From Trichinella spiralis (Eukaryota; Nematoda; Enoplea; Trichinellida; Trichinellidae): a stretch of DNA of 64,000 nt. A program made the position numbers and the translations under genes. Under the pieces are notes generated by a model. It was given only the letters and a program-made list of their open reading frames with translations, ran no database searches and was not told where the DNA came from. Where the stretch lies: NCBI GenBank assembly GCA_000181795.3, contig CM012954.1, forward strand, positions 10,861,084 through 10,925,083, read 5' to 3'. Shown in pieces: positions 25,777-36,925 of this stretch; the stretch's first letter is position 1, and each line of letters starts with the position of its first letter.

Positions 25777-27444
25777 ATGATGTCAGATGATGAAGAATTC
25801 GATGATGTTGTAGAACCCGGTGCTTATGGTCACTCTTCGCCAATTGGTGCTCGCGCTGAAAAATCGTTGGGCTTGTTGACTCAGAAATTCTTGAAAGTTC
25901 TCCAAGAAGCCAAAGATGGTGTTGTTGATTTGAACGTTGTAAGTTAATTTTGAATTTGCTCGTGAAATTTATTTTAATTTATTTGATTATTTTTAAATTT
26001 ATATTAGCACAGATTGCTTCTGGCTGTTGATTTTTTTTTGTTAAATATTTTTTTTCATATGTTAGGCTGCTGATCGACTGAAAGTGAAGCAGAAGCGACG
26101 CATTTATGATATTACAAACGTTTTGGAAGGTGTCGGATTGATTGAAAAGAAGTCAAAGAACAGCGTGCAGTGGAAGTGAGTTTGAATTTCAATTAATAAT
26201 CAGTGAATAATTAATTTATTCACTTTTTAATTTTAATTAAAATGGGATCATTCTCAGAGGTGGAGCAGTTGGCAAGCTGGGTGAACTGAACCCATCCGCC
26301 ACAGAGGCGCTGTTCAATTTGAAACTCGAATTGACGGAACAAGAACGAGTCGAACGCAGCTTGGACAGTCATATCAAATGGTTGAAACAGGTACATGCGA
26401 TGTTTATGCGATTGTTTTTACTTTTGCTTCTTAAAATTTAAACGCAAACAGCAGACAAACAACCAGCATGTGCTTGTTTTGCAGATTAAAAATGATGATA
26501 ATTTTTAGAGTATAAAAAACGTCATTGAAGCTGACAACAATTCCGATGCTTACTACGTAAATGAAAAAGAGTTGGCCGCATATATTCCCGGGTCGACAGT
26601 ATTTGCTATCAAAGCAGATACTGGTACTGATCTGGAAGTGCCTTTTCCGTACAAGGTGATTTTATATTTGGGGAAATAGCGTAAGATTAAAAAAAAGAAA
26701 TTTTTTTAAAAAATATTTTGAACAACACCTTTTCAATGTTTCAGCAATGTTGCTAAATAAACAGGGCGAGTCAGTTTTTAAGAAAGTAACACATGATTTT
26801 TTTGTGTTGTTTTTGTACATTTTGATCCGTTTCATTTGATGTCAGTGATGATGAAATTTCAATACTGTAATTGTAATAATATTAAAGAAGAAGGGAGAGT
26901 ATTTTTTTTATTTCTTTTCAGAGTGAGAATGATACTACAGTGTACGCGTTGTTGGTTAAAAGTGAAGAACTACCGATTGACGTGTTTCTGGTTAGAGATT
27001 TGGCTCGTGAGATCAATATTGACAATCTCACGATGCCGGTAATAAATGTGAAATTGTTTGGTTGTCTTTTATAAATTGATGATGAGCATTTTCCAGGATG
27101 AGGATCGGTTTTCAAAGGAAGTGGATCCGCCAGTTGCATCTCCGGTCGCGTTGCAACGGACGAGCTCTATATCCGGCGGTGCAATCAGTCGAGCACTGAA
27201 CGGTCGAAGTGTTTCGATAAAACGAGAGCCTGAATTGTTGAATCAGCCCGAGATTACTCCGGTTATTTGTAAGCAGTTGTGTTTGATTTTTCTTTTCTGT
27301 TCACTTCAAATTTCCCTTTATACAGCGGAACCGAAATCCAAGCCGTGGCTAATACGTCTGAGTCCGCCGGCAAGCGATGGCGATTATTACATGAATTCCA
27401 ATTTTAGCCTCTCCCTTCATCAGCTTTACCGAGGACAAAAATAA
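25777..27444 (+). CDS. E2F4/5: E2F transcription factor, E2F4/5-like
   Basis: DNA-binding partner of DP that controls S-phase genes under pocket-protein (Rb family) control in the nucleus. Seven exons: 25777-25938, 26066-26175, 26258-26390, 26509-26655, 26922-27038, 27097-27268, 27326-27444; 319 residues. The winged-helix DNA-binding domain is at about 27-91, with the invariant [12 protein letters not shown] (65-76) and [15 protein letters not shown] heptad-rich dimerisation helix (about 100-135) and the marked box follow; [16 protein letters not shown] is the E2F beta-sandwich start. The C-terminus has [12 protein letters not shown] and a leucine-containing tail, the place of the pocket-protein binding motif in E2F4/5. 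The short N-terminus without a cyclin A-binding region also favours E2F4/5 over E2F1-3. Two adjacent ATGs (25777, 25780) could start it. RNPC3 follows on the same strand after 381 nt. Confidence 0.95.
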
Positions 27445-27825
27445 CAAGAGCTGAACAACAGCTCATGATTGTTTTCTCTCCCCTTTCCCCTTCCTCTTTT
27501 TTTTACTTTTACACGTCTAGTACCACTTTACCACGTTGCTGAATGCCCAAGATGAATCTTTTACAAGCAGATCTTATTTAATAAATTTTGTTTTTTTTAA
27601 ATTATCAGTAGTCAGTGATTGTCAAAGATGTTTTATAATAAAAAGCATCAGCGGAAAACCTGCTGCATGTATATTATATGTATATGTATATTTGTATATA
27701 TGTATTTATTGCCATTGTCATCATGATCATATTTCTTTTGTTATTATTTATTTATTTCTTTTAAAAATTCTTTAAACTACTGATTTGTTGTTCATAGGTG
27801 ATTTTGCTTTGTGAATGTTTCAGAA

Positions 27826-29106
27826 ATGATCACATCCACCTTTTCCTATGTAGATACGTTGAATTGTACATTGCTTGTGCGTCATCTGCCGGCTTGTCTG
27901 ACCGATTCGGACAAGATGAGTTTGTTGTCACAGTTTGGCGCTTGTCGGGTTCGAGTGATGAGCTCTGACGGTCCGTTGAAGCATTGCGCGTTTGCTTCAT
28001 TTCGAAGTGTCCAAGAGGCGAGAGTTGCCCTGCTTCAGTTGCATCAGTTGAATGTGGTAGGAAGTAGATTGGTTGTCACTTGGGCCAGGGCGGAGGATCG
28101 CCATTGCATACCGACCGTTTGGGATTCGGCTGGCAGCAGTTGCGCCTCGGAAGAGCTTCGGGGAAGCTTGGAGCAGCAGTTGGCGCGTTGCATGGTCGAG
28201 CAAAAATGCCCCACCGTCAGTCAACTGGCCTACCGTTACCCTCGGCCCAATCGGTTGGCTTTGCGTCGGATCTCGTGGTGTTTGGAAAAGTACCCCGAAT
28301 TCTACACGCAGGTATTGCATCTGATGAACAAGCTCTGCTTGCCTTGTCCGTTCGACGACGACGATGACCAGTGGATTGTCGCGGACATGGAAGACGACCT
28401 TCCCGAAACAGAGCTAACCGGCCGTTGTTGGGTTGCTGAGAAGCAGTCGATCGGCTCGGCCGACCGTGATCACTTGAAAAAGCAAATCCGAGCCATCAGA
28501 AGTGGAATACTGCCAGCGAAATTAGCCCCCAGAACTGTGGGCGTTGTTCCACGGTCAGCGGCGACCAAGCGTCCCGCTTTGCAGTTCCCTACTGTCCACT
28601 TGCGACCACTGCCCGCCGACGGCGGTCCCACCCTTCTCCACTGCTCCGGTGGTTTCGGCACATTCGGCCCGGCACCTTTGCCGAAAGAAAAAGCCGACAT
28701 TGGCGGTGGTGAATTTTCCGGTGCCATCAAAGCTGCTGAACTATCATTGCCGCTGATCAGCGTCGAAGAAATCCAACGCAATCGCGTTGACCAAGAGCAG
28801 ATGAAGCTTTTGCCGGCGTTCAAGAACTACAGCCCCGGCGAGCGTTGTTCTCGTCTGTACGTGAAAAATTTGTCCAAACGTGTTACCGATGCGGAGATGA
28901 GGCGCATTTTTGGCAATTTTGTCCAAAATGCCGAATCCGAACACCAATTCCACGTCAAAGTGATCCAGACGGGACGTCTGCATGGGCAGGCGTTTTTGGC
29001 TTTTGGTTCCGTTGAAGAAGCCGAGGCCGCGTTGCAATCTTGCAACGGCTACATATTGCACGGCAAGCCGATGGTTGTCGCATTTTCCAGGTCGCGTCTC
29101 AATTGA
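27826..29106 (+). CDS. RNPC3: RNPC3, U11/U12 di-snRNP 65-kDa protein
   Basis: Component of the minor (U12-dependent) spliceosome; it bridges U12 snRNA and the U11 59-kDa protein. One uninterrupted exon of 426 codons starts two bases after a 3' splice site (GAATGTTTCAG, ending 27823), so the first in-frame ATG is 27826. The N-terminal RRM has RNP2 LLVRHL (16-21) and RNP1 KHCAFASF (52-59). A family-specific block FYTQVLHLMNKLCLPCPF lies at 159-176. The C-terminal RRM has RNP2 LYVKNL (344-349), preceded by FKNYSPGERCSR, and RNP1 LHGQAFLAF (385-393), closing with KPMVVAFSRS. Somewhat shorter than the human protein. Its intronless, GC-richer CDS contrasts with the multi-exon genes on both sides. 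Confidence 0.95.
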   Translation: MITSTFSYVDTLNCTLLVRHLPACLTDSDKMSLLSQFGACRVRVMSSDGPLKHCAFASFRSVQEARVALLQLHQLNVVGSRLVVTWARAEDRHCIPTVWDSAGSSCASEELRGSLEQQLARCMVEQKCPTVSQLAYRYPRPNRLALRRISWCLEKYPEFYTQVLHLMNKLCLPCPFDDDDDQWIVADMEDDLPETELTGRCWVAEKQSIGSADRDHLKKQIRAIRSGILPAKLAPRTVGVVPRSAATKRPALQFPTVHLRPLPADGGPTLLHCSGGFGTFGPAPLPKEKADIGGGEFSGAIKAAELSLPLISVEEIQRNRVDQEQMKLLPAFKNYSPGERCSRLYVKNLSKRVTDAEMRRIFGNFVQNAESEHQFHVKVIQTGRLHGQAFLAFGSVEEAEAALQSCNGYILHGKPMVVAFSRSRLN

Positions 29107-30058
29107 ATCACACATCAGCAAGTTTAAAGTTTAATAAAATGAAACAAAAACAACTATATATGTATATACCAGAACAGAATAAAATGCTTAAATTGAAATT
29201 TTGATCAAATTTATTATCGTTGTTGTTGTTGTTAGTTCCATTTTCCATTCAATAATTCATAACCAACAGCAGCAGTTGTGGTAAAATAGTACAAACCAAC
29301 AAACAAATAAACAGAAATTTTGCCTACATTTTACAAATAAACAAATGATAAACTTAAAAGTAAGCAGTATGTGCGGATAATTTATTTATTATTCATTTCA
29401 AATGATAAAGGTGAATTTGTGTAAAGTCAAGTTTCTTTTTTCATTTTAATCATCATCAATGCTTTGGGGCAATGAATTCATTATTCGCTACATGCATGCA
29501 GCATGCAGAGCAGTAGTTTTTGCAAACAAAGAAATCGATCATTCAACCAACCAATCACAACACAGGCGAAAATGGCTAATCAATGAGCAATGACCTGGCT
29601 GGACGAATATAAATATTTTTTTTTGACAAATTTGTTAATGGATTAAAATTTTTAAATAAAAATAATATGCGAGATGTACTTTAAATTTATATATAGTTTT
29701 TCTCTATTGAACTTTTTTTATAAAGAAAATTGTACATTATGTACTGATTATCACGTATACTGTAGGCAATTTATTGTCAGAGTGCTTTACGCTGAGATAA
29801 ACAAGTAAGTGATCAGTTTGTCAGTTTTGTAAAGTAGCATCCATTATTTTCTAGAACATTTATTTTCTAGCACTTCTTCCGTCATTGTGAATTATGTAAA
29901 GAATAAAAAAAATCTTTTTTTTAAACATTTAACAGCTTTTTATTTTCTTAATTTTATGAATGTTTTTCCATAAAAGATAATTACGGAAAGTATTTTCGCG
30001 TGTAAAGTTGTAATACGTATTGCTTTTGATTTTATTTTATAGCTCAAGTTTTTCCAAG
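29107..30058. other. gap between RNPC3 and PAF1
   Basis: RNPC3 3' UTR with AATAAA signals at about 29132 and 29178, then AT-rich sequence with a (GTT)n run near 29219. An acceptor (TTTATTTTATAG) ends at 30042, 16 nt before the PAF1 start codon. No gene seen. Confidence 0.6.
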
Positions 30059-32122
30059 ATGTCCGCCGTAAATAAAAACAACCTCCACCAGCCGGGCACG
30101 TCAAACGGTCGAAGCGTCAATTCAACTTCGAGAAATGAAGTGAGGTGTGATGTTGAAAAAATGTGCACATTAAAAGAAACAATAATCAGCATTCAATTTT
30201 TTTTTATCTAGATATGATATGCCGTTTAAACCGATGTACTCGAACACGCTGCCTGATGTGCCGTTTGAGGCGAAATTTTTGCCACACCCATTTCCTGCCG
30301 ATCGGCACGTCAAGTACGAAACAACGATGATGGAACGCGCATACACTGGCGAACTTGTGACGGAAGATGATGTTGGAATTTTCATTGATCTTGTTTTGAT
30401 TGATAAATACGAGCCGAATCCGAACGGTATGTTTGAAATTATTAGTATTATTATGAAAAATTAATCGTTCAGAACCTGTGCAATTGCATCCCACTGATGA
30501 ATTGCTCTGCTCAGATGAAGATACATTATTGTCAACTATGAAGAAGTAAATTTATCAATTTAAATAGAAAAGTTTGTTGTTACTGAAAATATTTGAATGT
30601 TCTGTTTGTTTTATTTTTTAGGAGTCGTCACGGAACAAAAGCTGTACCGTGGATGAGAAGAACTGAATATATTTCAACGGATTATAGTCGGTTTGGCGTT
30701 CAAACGGAACGTCAAGAAACAAAGTATATATTTTGATTATTTTTCTGTACAGTTATAAATATGTTTATTTATTTATTTTAAATATTAATTGATCCAAAAG
30801 TGTGTAATGTGTGTGTGACGAAATTTCAGACTCGGCTATCACATTCAAAAAGTGTTGAAAGAAGCTTCTTTGTATCGCGACCGAGAAAGCCAACTCACTG
30901 CCATCAACAAGACTTTTGAAGATGCAAAAAAGCCAGTGCGTGAACATTTCAGCAAACGCGATGTTTATGCAGTGGAAGAGTTGCCTTTGTTACCAGATTT
31001 TGATGTGAGTTGTTTGTTTTATTTAAAAGTTTAATTTAAATTTAATTTAATTTTTCAAGGCTTGGAAGTATCCTTTTGCTCAAGTTATATTTGACGTTGA
31101 TCCAGCTCCACGTGATAAAACATCATTAGAAGAAACTTTGGCTACCGATCAAATTTGCAGAGCTATGATTCGGTACAGTAAACTTTATATGAAATGCGAA
31201 TAAACTATTTTTTGTTGTTTTTTTCTCAAAGGGGTATGATGGATGAAAAAGGCGAACAATTTGTGGCGTATTTTGTGCCAACGTTAGAAACTATTCGAAA
31301 GTTGAAATCGGTTGAAGGAAAAGATATTAGTGAAATGGATTTGAGCACGCCGTATTATTTTTGATATATTTGTTTGATTTATTATTTTTTAAAAATAATA
31401 TTGATTTCAATTTTTAGTTTTGATTTTAAACTATTGCGGGAGTACAATTGGTCGGTCAAGAACAAAGCTTCAGTGGGATATGAGGAGAATCATTTTTTCT
31501 CCTTCCGTGATGGACGTGCTTATTATAATGAATTGGAAACTAGGTGATCGGTTTGTTTTTTGATTATGAATTTTATTTTGTGATTTTAAATATTGATTGT
31601 TTTGCAGAGTACGTTTGAATCGTCGCAGAGTGAAAGATGGTCACGTGCACAGTGCTGTACCGAATTCACGTTTAATCGTCCGTTACAGGGATTTCAATGA
31701 TCAAGAATTGGCTGCATTGGTAAAAACATTGTTATTTTTAATTTCATTATTAACAGATAATTGTCTCGCCTGGTTGATTTGGACTGTATTTATTATTTAG
31801 AGTGCTCGTTCGATGATTGTAAATCCAATTGAAGAGGAAGACGACGACGACGACGAAGAAGCAGAAGCAGAAAAACATGTTGACGATACTGCTGGTAATT
31901 TTGTCGACAAAAGTCATTCATGGTTTTAGTAGTGGTTTTTTATTGTTTTTTTATTGATTATTATTCATTTTAGGCGAGAAAAAATTGGATACTGATCAGA
32001 GCAATCAACCACCGGCTAAGGATAATAATAATCAGTGGTCAGATAATGAGGTAAAGTCCGACGAGGGTTCGCCAGTTGTTGAAGAAGAAACGGAAGAAGA
32101 AATTGAAGTTGAAGCAGATTGA
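30059..32122 (+). CDS. PAF1: PAF1, RNA polymerase II-associated factor 1
   Basis: Core subunit of the PAF1 complex, which rides with RNA polymerase II and supports elongation and co-transcriptional histone modification. Eleven exons: 30059-30144, 30212-30426, 30473-30545, 30622-30723, 30830-31004, 31060-31172, 31232-31351, 31418-31543, 31608-31719, 31801-31894, 31974-32122; 454 residues, all junctions in phase. Recognised by [19 protein letters not shown], then [59 protein letters not shown] and [15 protein letters not shown], which follow the human protein in order. The C-terminus is strongly acidic ([14 protein letters not shown] and a Glu-rich end), as usual for PAF1 and probably disordered. 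It lacks the very long Ser/acidic tail of the human protein. Confidence 0.97.
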
Positions 32123-32818
32123 AAAATGCAAGCAGAGCTCAAATGAGCAAGAATCGCAAGCTATTTTTTATTTTTTGAAAATTGAATTTCAGACGTTCGT
32201 TTTAAAGTTTACACTTAATTCTTGTCAAATAAACGGCATCACTTCTACGAAAATTACTGCTATTATATTATTAATCAACATTATTGTTATTAAACAACAC
32301 CGAACAAACATTATGTTGATATTTTGTAAAATGATATTGATAATTAAACTTTTTTTATATTTTATTTTTAAGAAGCGCTTTGTGATACGTTCCTTTGGAC
32401 AGCAATGTGCAGTTGGTATTTTTCTACTTTCTTTTCGCAGTGATATATGCAAATCTAAACTTGATTATTCCAAGATTACTGTAAAAAATTGAGACATTTT
32501 ATAACTTTACGTTTTATTATTCATTATCAATGTAAATTTATTGCCAAATATAAATTTAAAATATTAACGAAATTTATGTCAAAAGTGTTATTATGATGAA
32601 TTTGTTTTTGATTTAAGCTACAGAATGCTTTTTGATGTATCTGAAAAGTATGAATGTTGAATGTTGTTCAACATTGTAAATTTCAATTGTATTTCGCATT
32701 TATTTTGCATCGAAATAAATAAATTAATAAATATGAAATTCAGTTGTTGTTGTTTTTCAAGTTCTTTTCCAAAGAACCATTGAAAACTGGGAAAAGTTGT
32801 TCACTTTTCTACATAGTG
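32123..32818. other. gap between PAF1 and ALDH4A1
   Basis: AT-rich, presumably the PAF1 3' UTR. A 138-codon frame running through the end of PAF1 and on to 32492 is not credible (Ile/Lys/Phe-rich shadow). An acceptor (CTTTTCTACATAG) ends at 32816, two bases before the ALDH4A1 ATG. Confidence 0.6.
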
Positions 32819-35191
32819 ATGACGCCGATGTTCAATCCAATGAAGAAGATGATTAGCGGCTCAAGACTTGCTTTACGAACATTTTTCAGGTAGACAATAT
32901 TTTCCATTTAGCCAAATGATTTATTTTTATTTTAATGAAAATTAACTTCAGTTCAATTATCAGAATTGAATTGTCAGAGAAAATAATTTTTTATTTTATC
33001 AATGAAATTATAGAACGCTTACTTCGGCAGAATTTTTGAAAACACCTCAAAACGAACCGGTGCTCAGCTACGCTCCGGCAAGCGATGAGAGAATTCAACT
33101 TGATCAAGCACTTGCACGTTTGACAAAGCAGGTGAACAACATACATGCCGTTATTGGCAATGAAATGTTCGACTGTGGCTTCACCGCTGAGCAACGTATG
33201 GTAAGTTTGATTTCTTTTTTTAAATTTATATTATTTTTTTGCAATGCTTATCATTTTTTAGCCGTTTGATCATAAAGCAGTGTTAGCTCGAGTTGCAGTT
33301 TGCGACAAAGTATGTGCAGTGAATTTTGTCTTTTCTAATTGTTTCAGAAGGAATATATATATATATTTTTTTTCTCATTAATTAAAATATTTCTTCTCAT
33401 CAGAATTTGATCCGAAAAGCCATCGATGTAGCATTGGAAAGTCGTTTGGCTTGGGAACGAATGCCCCTTGAAAAGCGCGCCGAAATATTTTTCAAAGCCG
33501 CCGATTTAGCCTCCACCAAATACAGAATGGATCTGAATGCGGCCACCATGCTTGGACAAGTAGGAAGCATAGTTTGTTGTTTATTTTTTTTGAAATTTAA
33601 ATTCGCTTGTAAATTTATTTATTGAACAGGGAAAAACTGTTGTACAAGCGGAAATTGATGCCGCTTGTGAGCTTGTCGATTTTTGGCGATTCAACGCCTA
33701 TTATGCGTTGCAATTGGAAAAAGTACGTCTAATTTCGTCGAATGATATTCAAAATGAGCTGCTTTTTCGTGGTTTGCAAGGATTTGTTGCCGCCATTTCG
33801 CCATTCAATTTTACCGCAATTGGTAGCAACATGAGCAGTTGCCCAGCTTTGATGGTTTGTTGAATTATTATTATTATTACCGTTGTTGTTGTTGTTGTTG
33901 GAAATTTAATTTTTTCAAGGGTAATGTAGTTTTATGGAAACCAGCTAGAACAGCAATGCTTAGCAACTACATTTCATTTCAAATATTGCGCGAAGCTGGC
34001 TTGCCTGATGGTGTAATTAATTTTATACCTTCCCAATCGGAAATTTTCGGCCAAGTTGTGCTGTCTAACAGGCATTTAGCTGGCGTCGGCTTTGTTGGCA
34101 GTTTGCCAGTTTTTCAACACATTTGGAAAGTAGTTGGCAACAATGTTGAAAATTATGACAATTTTCCCAGACTTTCTGGAGGTAATTGAAATTATGCTAA
34201 ATTGTACATTATTGAAAAGTAACTGATTTGTTTGTGATTTTAGAATGCGGAGGAAAAAATTTTCATTTTATTCACCATTCGGCTGATTTCAAAACGGCCG
34301 TCGCGTGCACAGCTAGAGCGGCTTTTGAATACCAAGGGCAGAAGTGTTCTGCATGTTCACGCCTGTATTTACCGCAGAGTATGTGGCCCGAGTTTAAAGA
34401 TGCTTTGATTGAAATTTGCAAAGAAATCAAAATTGGAGATGTAAATTTTTATTCTATAATAAAATAATCAACAATTTTGCATCAGTTTTACATTTTCAGC
34501 CACGTGACTACAGCGTCTTCATGTCGGCTGTTATTGACCGTCCTGCATTTGAGAACATCTGCAGCTATATTGAGCATGCAAAATCCAGTCCATCCTTGAA
34601 ACTACTGTACGGTGGTGATTATGATGACGAAAAAGGCTATTTCATCCATCCAACTCTACTGCTGTGCTCAGATCCGAATGACAGAATTATGAAAGAAGTG
34701 AGTGTGGACAAAAATTATTAAACTGCACTTGATGATGATTGATTTCATCTTTTGTGACATGTTAAGGAAATTTTTGGTCCTGTTCTTACTGTGATCACGT
34801 ATCCCGATGCGCAGTGCGATGAAGTGTTGGCGTCGATCAAAGATTCAACCGAATATGCGCTAACTGGTGCTATTTTTGCCCAAGATATGTACGTATTTTT
34901 ATTTTGACAGAATATACTTGAAAAAAAAGTTTATTACAATTATTTGATGTTCTTTTAAGGAATTTTATAAAGCAAGCTCGCATGGATTTGCGAGAAGCTT
35001 GCGGCAATTTTTACGTGAATGACAAATGCACCGGTGCGGTTGTTGGTCAGCAGCCGTTCGGTGGATCGCGAAAATCTGGAACAAACGACAAAGCTGGTGG
35101 ACCTTATTATGTGTTGAAATGGGTATCTCATTTGGCTGTCAAATCGACCCGCAGTCCAATTCACGAATGGAAGTACCCTTCAATGGGGTAA
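32819..35191 (+). CDS. ALDH4A1: delta-1-pyrroline-5-carboxylate dehydrogenase, mitochondrial
   Basis: Oxidises glutamate semialdehyde (from P5C) to glutamate with NAD+, the second step of proline catabolism, in the mitochondrial matrix. Ten exons: 32819-32889, 33014-33200, 33262-33309, 33404-33559, 33630-33854, 33920-34181, 34244-34440, 34500-34697, 34767-34888, 34960-35191; 565 residues, close to the human length. The N-terminus is basic and Ser/Arg-rich, as for matrix import. Diagnostic blocks: QGKTVVQAEIDAACELVDFW, GFVAAISPFNFTAIG, ECGGKNFHF with the general-base Glu317, GQKCSACSR with the nucleophile Cys351, EIFGPVLTV and GQQPFGGSRKSGTNDKAGGP near the end. The catalytic residues are intact. 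It ends 117 nt from the end of the convergent GINS1 gene, so their 3' UTRs may overlap. Confidence 0.97.
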
Positions 35192-35308
35192 ATCAAACAA
35201 AAATTACTTGGATAATTGTCGTTTAATTGAATATGATAGATACTCTGCCCTGATGCTTTTTTGCATTTTTGCACACCAATATGCGTAATATTAAATGTAA
35301 AAATGTTT

Positions 35309-36179
35309 TCATTCATTCGGAACATATTTCAGCACACCTTGATTGATCAACTGCTGGCAATCATAACGCAGCATGTAGTGTTCAGAATCTTCGCAGAGGT
35401 TGAATTGATGGCCGTCTTCGGTTTCGAAAATTCCATAATGCTTTACACAGCGCACCTTTAAAAATTGTTGCAACATTAAAGCCAACAAACAGGAAAAGCG
35501 AAAAAAATTTCTAACTCTCGCATAGATGTGCTTCGGAGGCTGTGTATTCAACGTCAAATCCAGCATACCATCACTGTCTACATTGAGCATGTACTTTGCC
35601 AAAATTTGGTTGTAATTTTGAAACCATTCTATCTGAAATCCAAAGTCAGTGTGTGGATATATATCGAATGTGATCGAATTTTACCTCTTGTTCAGAAAGA
35701 TTTGTTCGCACTTCAGCCGACAGAACGCTACCTGCTTTCCAACGAAGTTGCTTCAAACGAACCAGGCGATTGTACAAATAAGCTGTCAAGCAACGCTTGT
35801 TTCGTTGGATACTGAGATGTCTTGCTTGAATCACTGTGTGCAATTCTGTATCACCTTCTATAGCGGCTTTTCTGTATTGAAAAAAAAAGAAACATGCATT
35901 GATTTGCAATTTTTGAAACTGAAAATATCTGCTTACACATCAACCTGATTCGATTGATACAAAGTTTTCATCTCCTCAAATACCATTCTCATCCCGTCAT
36001 ACTTTAAACGAAAAGCACACACACATGTATATATGTCATTTCATGTCACACTTTGTTATTATGCAAATGTATAATACCCAAAAATGTTTAAACGAATGAA
36101 TACTTACTCGATATTGAGGAATTTTGTCTTTAGATTTCCAGAGGTCATTTATCATATCAACAGCCCAATTGTCAGACAT
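35309..36179 (-). CDS. GINS1: GINS complex subunit 1 (PSF1)
   Basis: Subunit of the GINS tetramer of the CMG replicative helicase, needed to start and elongate DNA replication. Five exons on the minus strand: 36179-36108, 36001-35937, 35871-35685, 35632-35516, 35455-35309; 195 residues, the usual PSF1 length. The N-terminal helix carries MVFEEMKTLYQSNQ. The middle has RNKRCLTAYLYNRLVRLKQLRW, matching the PSF1 signature around RRCxxAYLYxR. The C-terminal small domain (VRCVKHYGIFETEDG, then YDCQQLINQGVLKY) aligns with the flexible PSF1 B domain. A 3' splice site (ACTGTTTAG) lies 11 nt before the ATG. It sits head-to-head with the photolyase, 746 nt apart, which may be a shared promoter region. 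Confidence 0.94.
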
Positions 36180-36925
36180 GGTAGTAAACTCTAAACAGTA
36201 AGTAAAAACTATAAAATAATATAAACACTCTCTAACTGGAACTATCATCAAATTGGAAAGCTACGTAGAATTGAATTGAACATCGAACAGAAGAAGTTCA
36301 TTCTTTCACCGGCTTAATTATCTGTTTAACCTTCCAAAACATACTTTATTCAACTTTCAAATACATTTTATTATATAACAAGATTTTTCTTAAAATTTGT
36401 CTATCAAGAAAACTTGAAGATACTGTATTTTGTTGAAAAAAGTCAAGCATTATAAAAAGTACATTTATCTAAAGGTACATAAAACATACGTGGAAGAGCA
36501 ACACAAACTTAAATATAGAGCAATATTGTGTTATTATTATTATTTTTTATTTATTAATTGATGACGTGATAAATTAATTTTAATGTTTACAGTAGGACAA
36601 TTTTTTGGTGAATATGAAGACTGGCTTATTTATATTTGGGCATTTTTGGCGACTGCGCTGTGAGAAGAAATTGTTGGCAAATTTTCGCTTTCAGTTTCTA
36701 TATGAAGGTGCATTTTTTTATTATTTCAACAATAATTGCACCTTTAAATCTTAACCAACAAATCTGGCCAATACTATCTATCTACTGCACGGTTTTCTTG
36801 GATGTGCACCATGCATTTTTTGGAAGTAGACACTGTGATAAATAAATTAATCAATTAAATTGTCGTGATTGTGTGGTGCATTAATAAATGTTTCTGTTGA
36901 TTGTATGGTATAATTTTTTCTAGAA
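36180..36925. promoter_or_regulatory. divergent upstream region between GINS1 and photolyase
   Basis: A 746-nt gap between two divergent start codons. It ends on both sides in 3' splice sites (GINS1 side at 36191-36192, photolyase side at 36922-36923), so 5' leaders or trans-splice sites occupy its edges. Otherwise AT-rich; no protein gene supported. Confidence 0.35.

Noticed and set aside
32076-32492. 138-codon ORF at the end of PAF1
   Set aside because: It begins in the wrong frame of the last PAF1 exon and continues into AT-rich 3' UTR; low-complexity composition.
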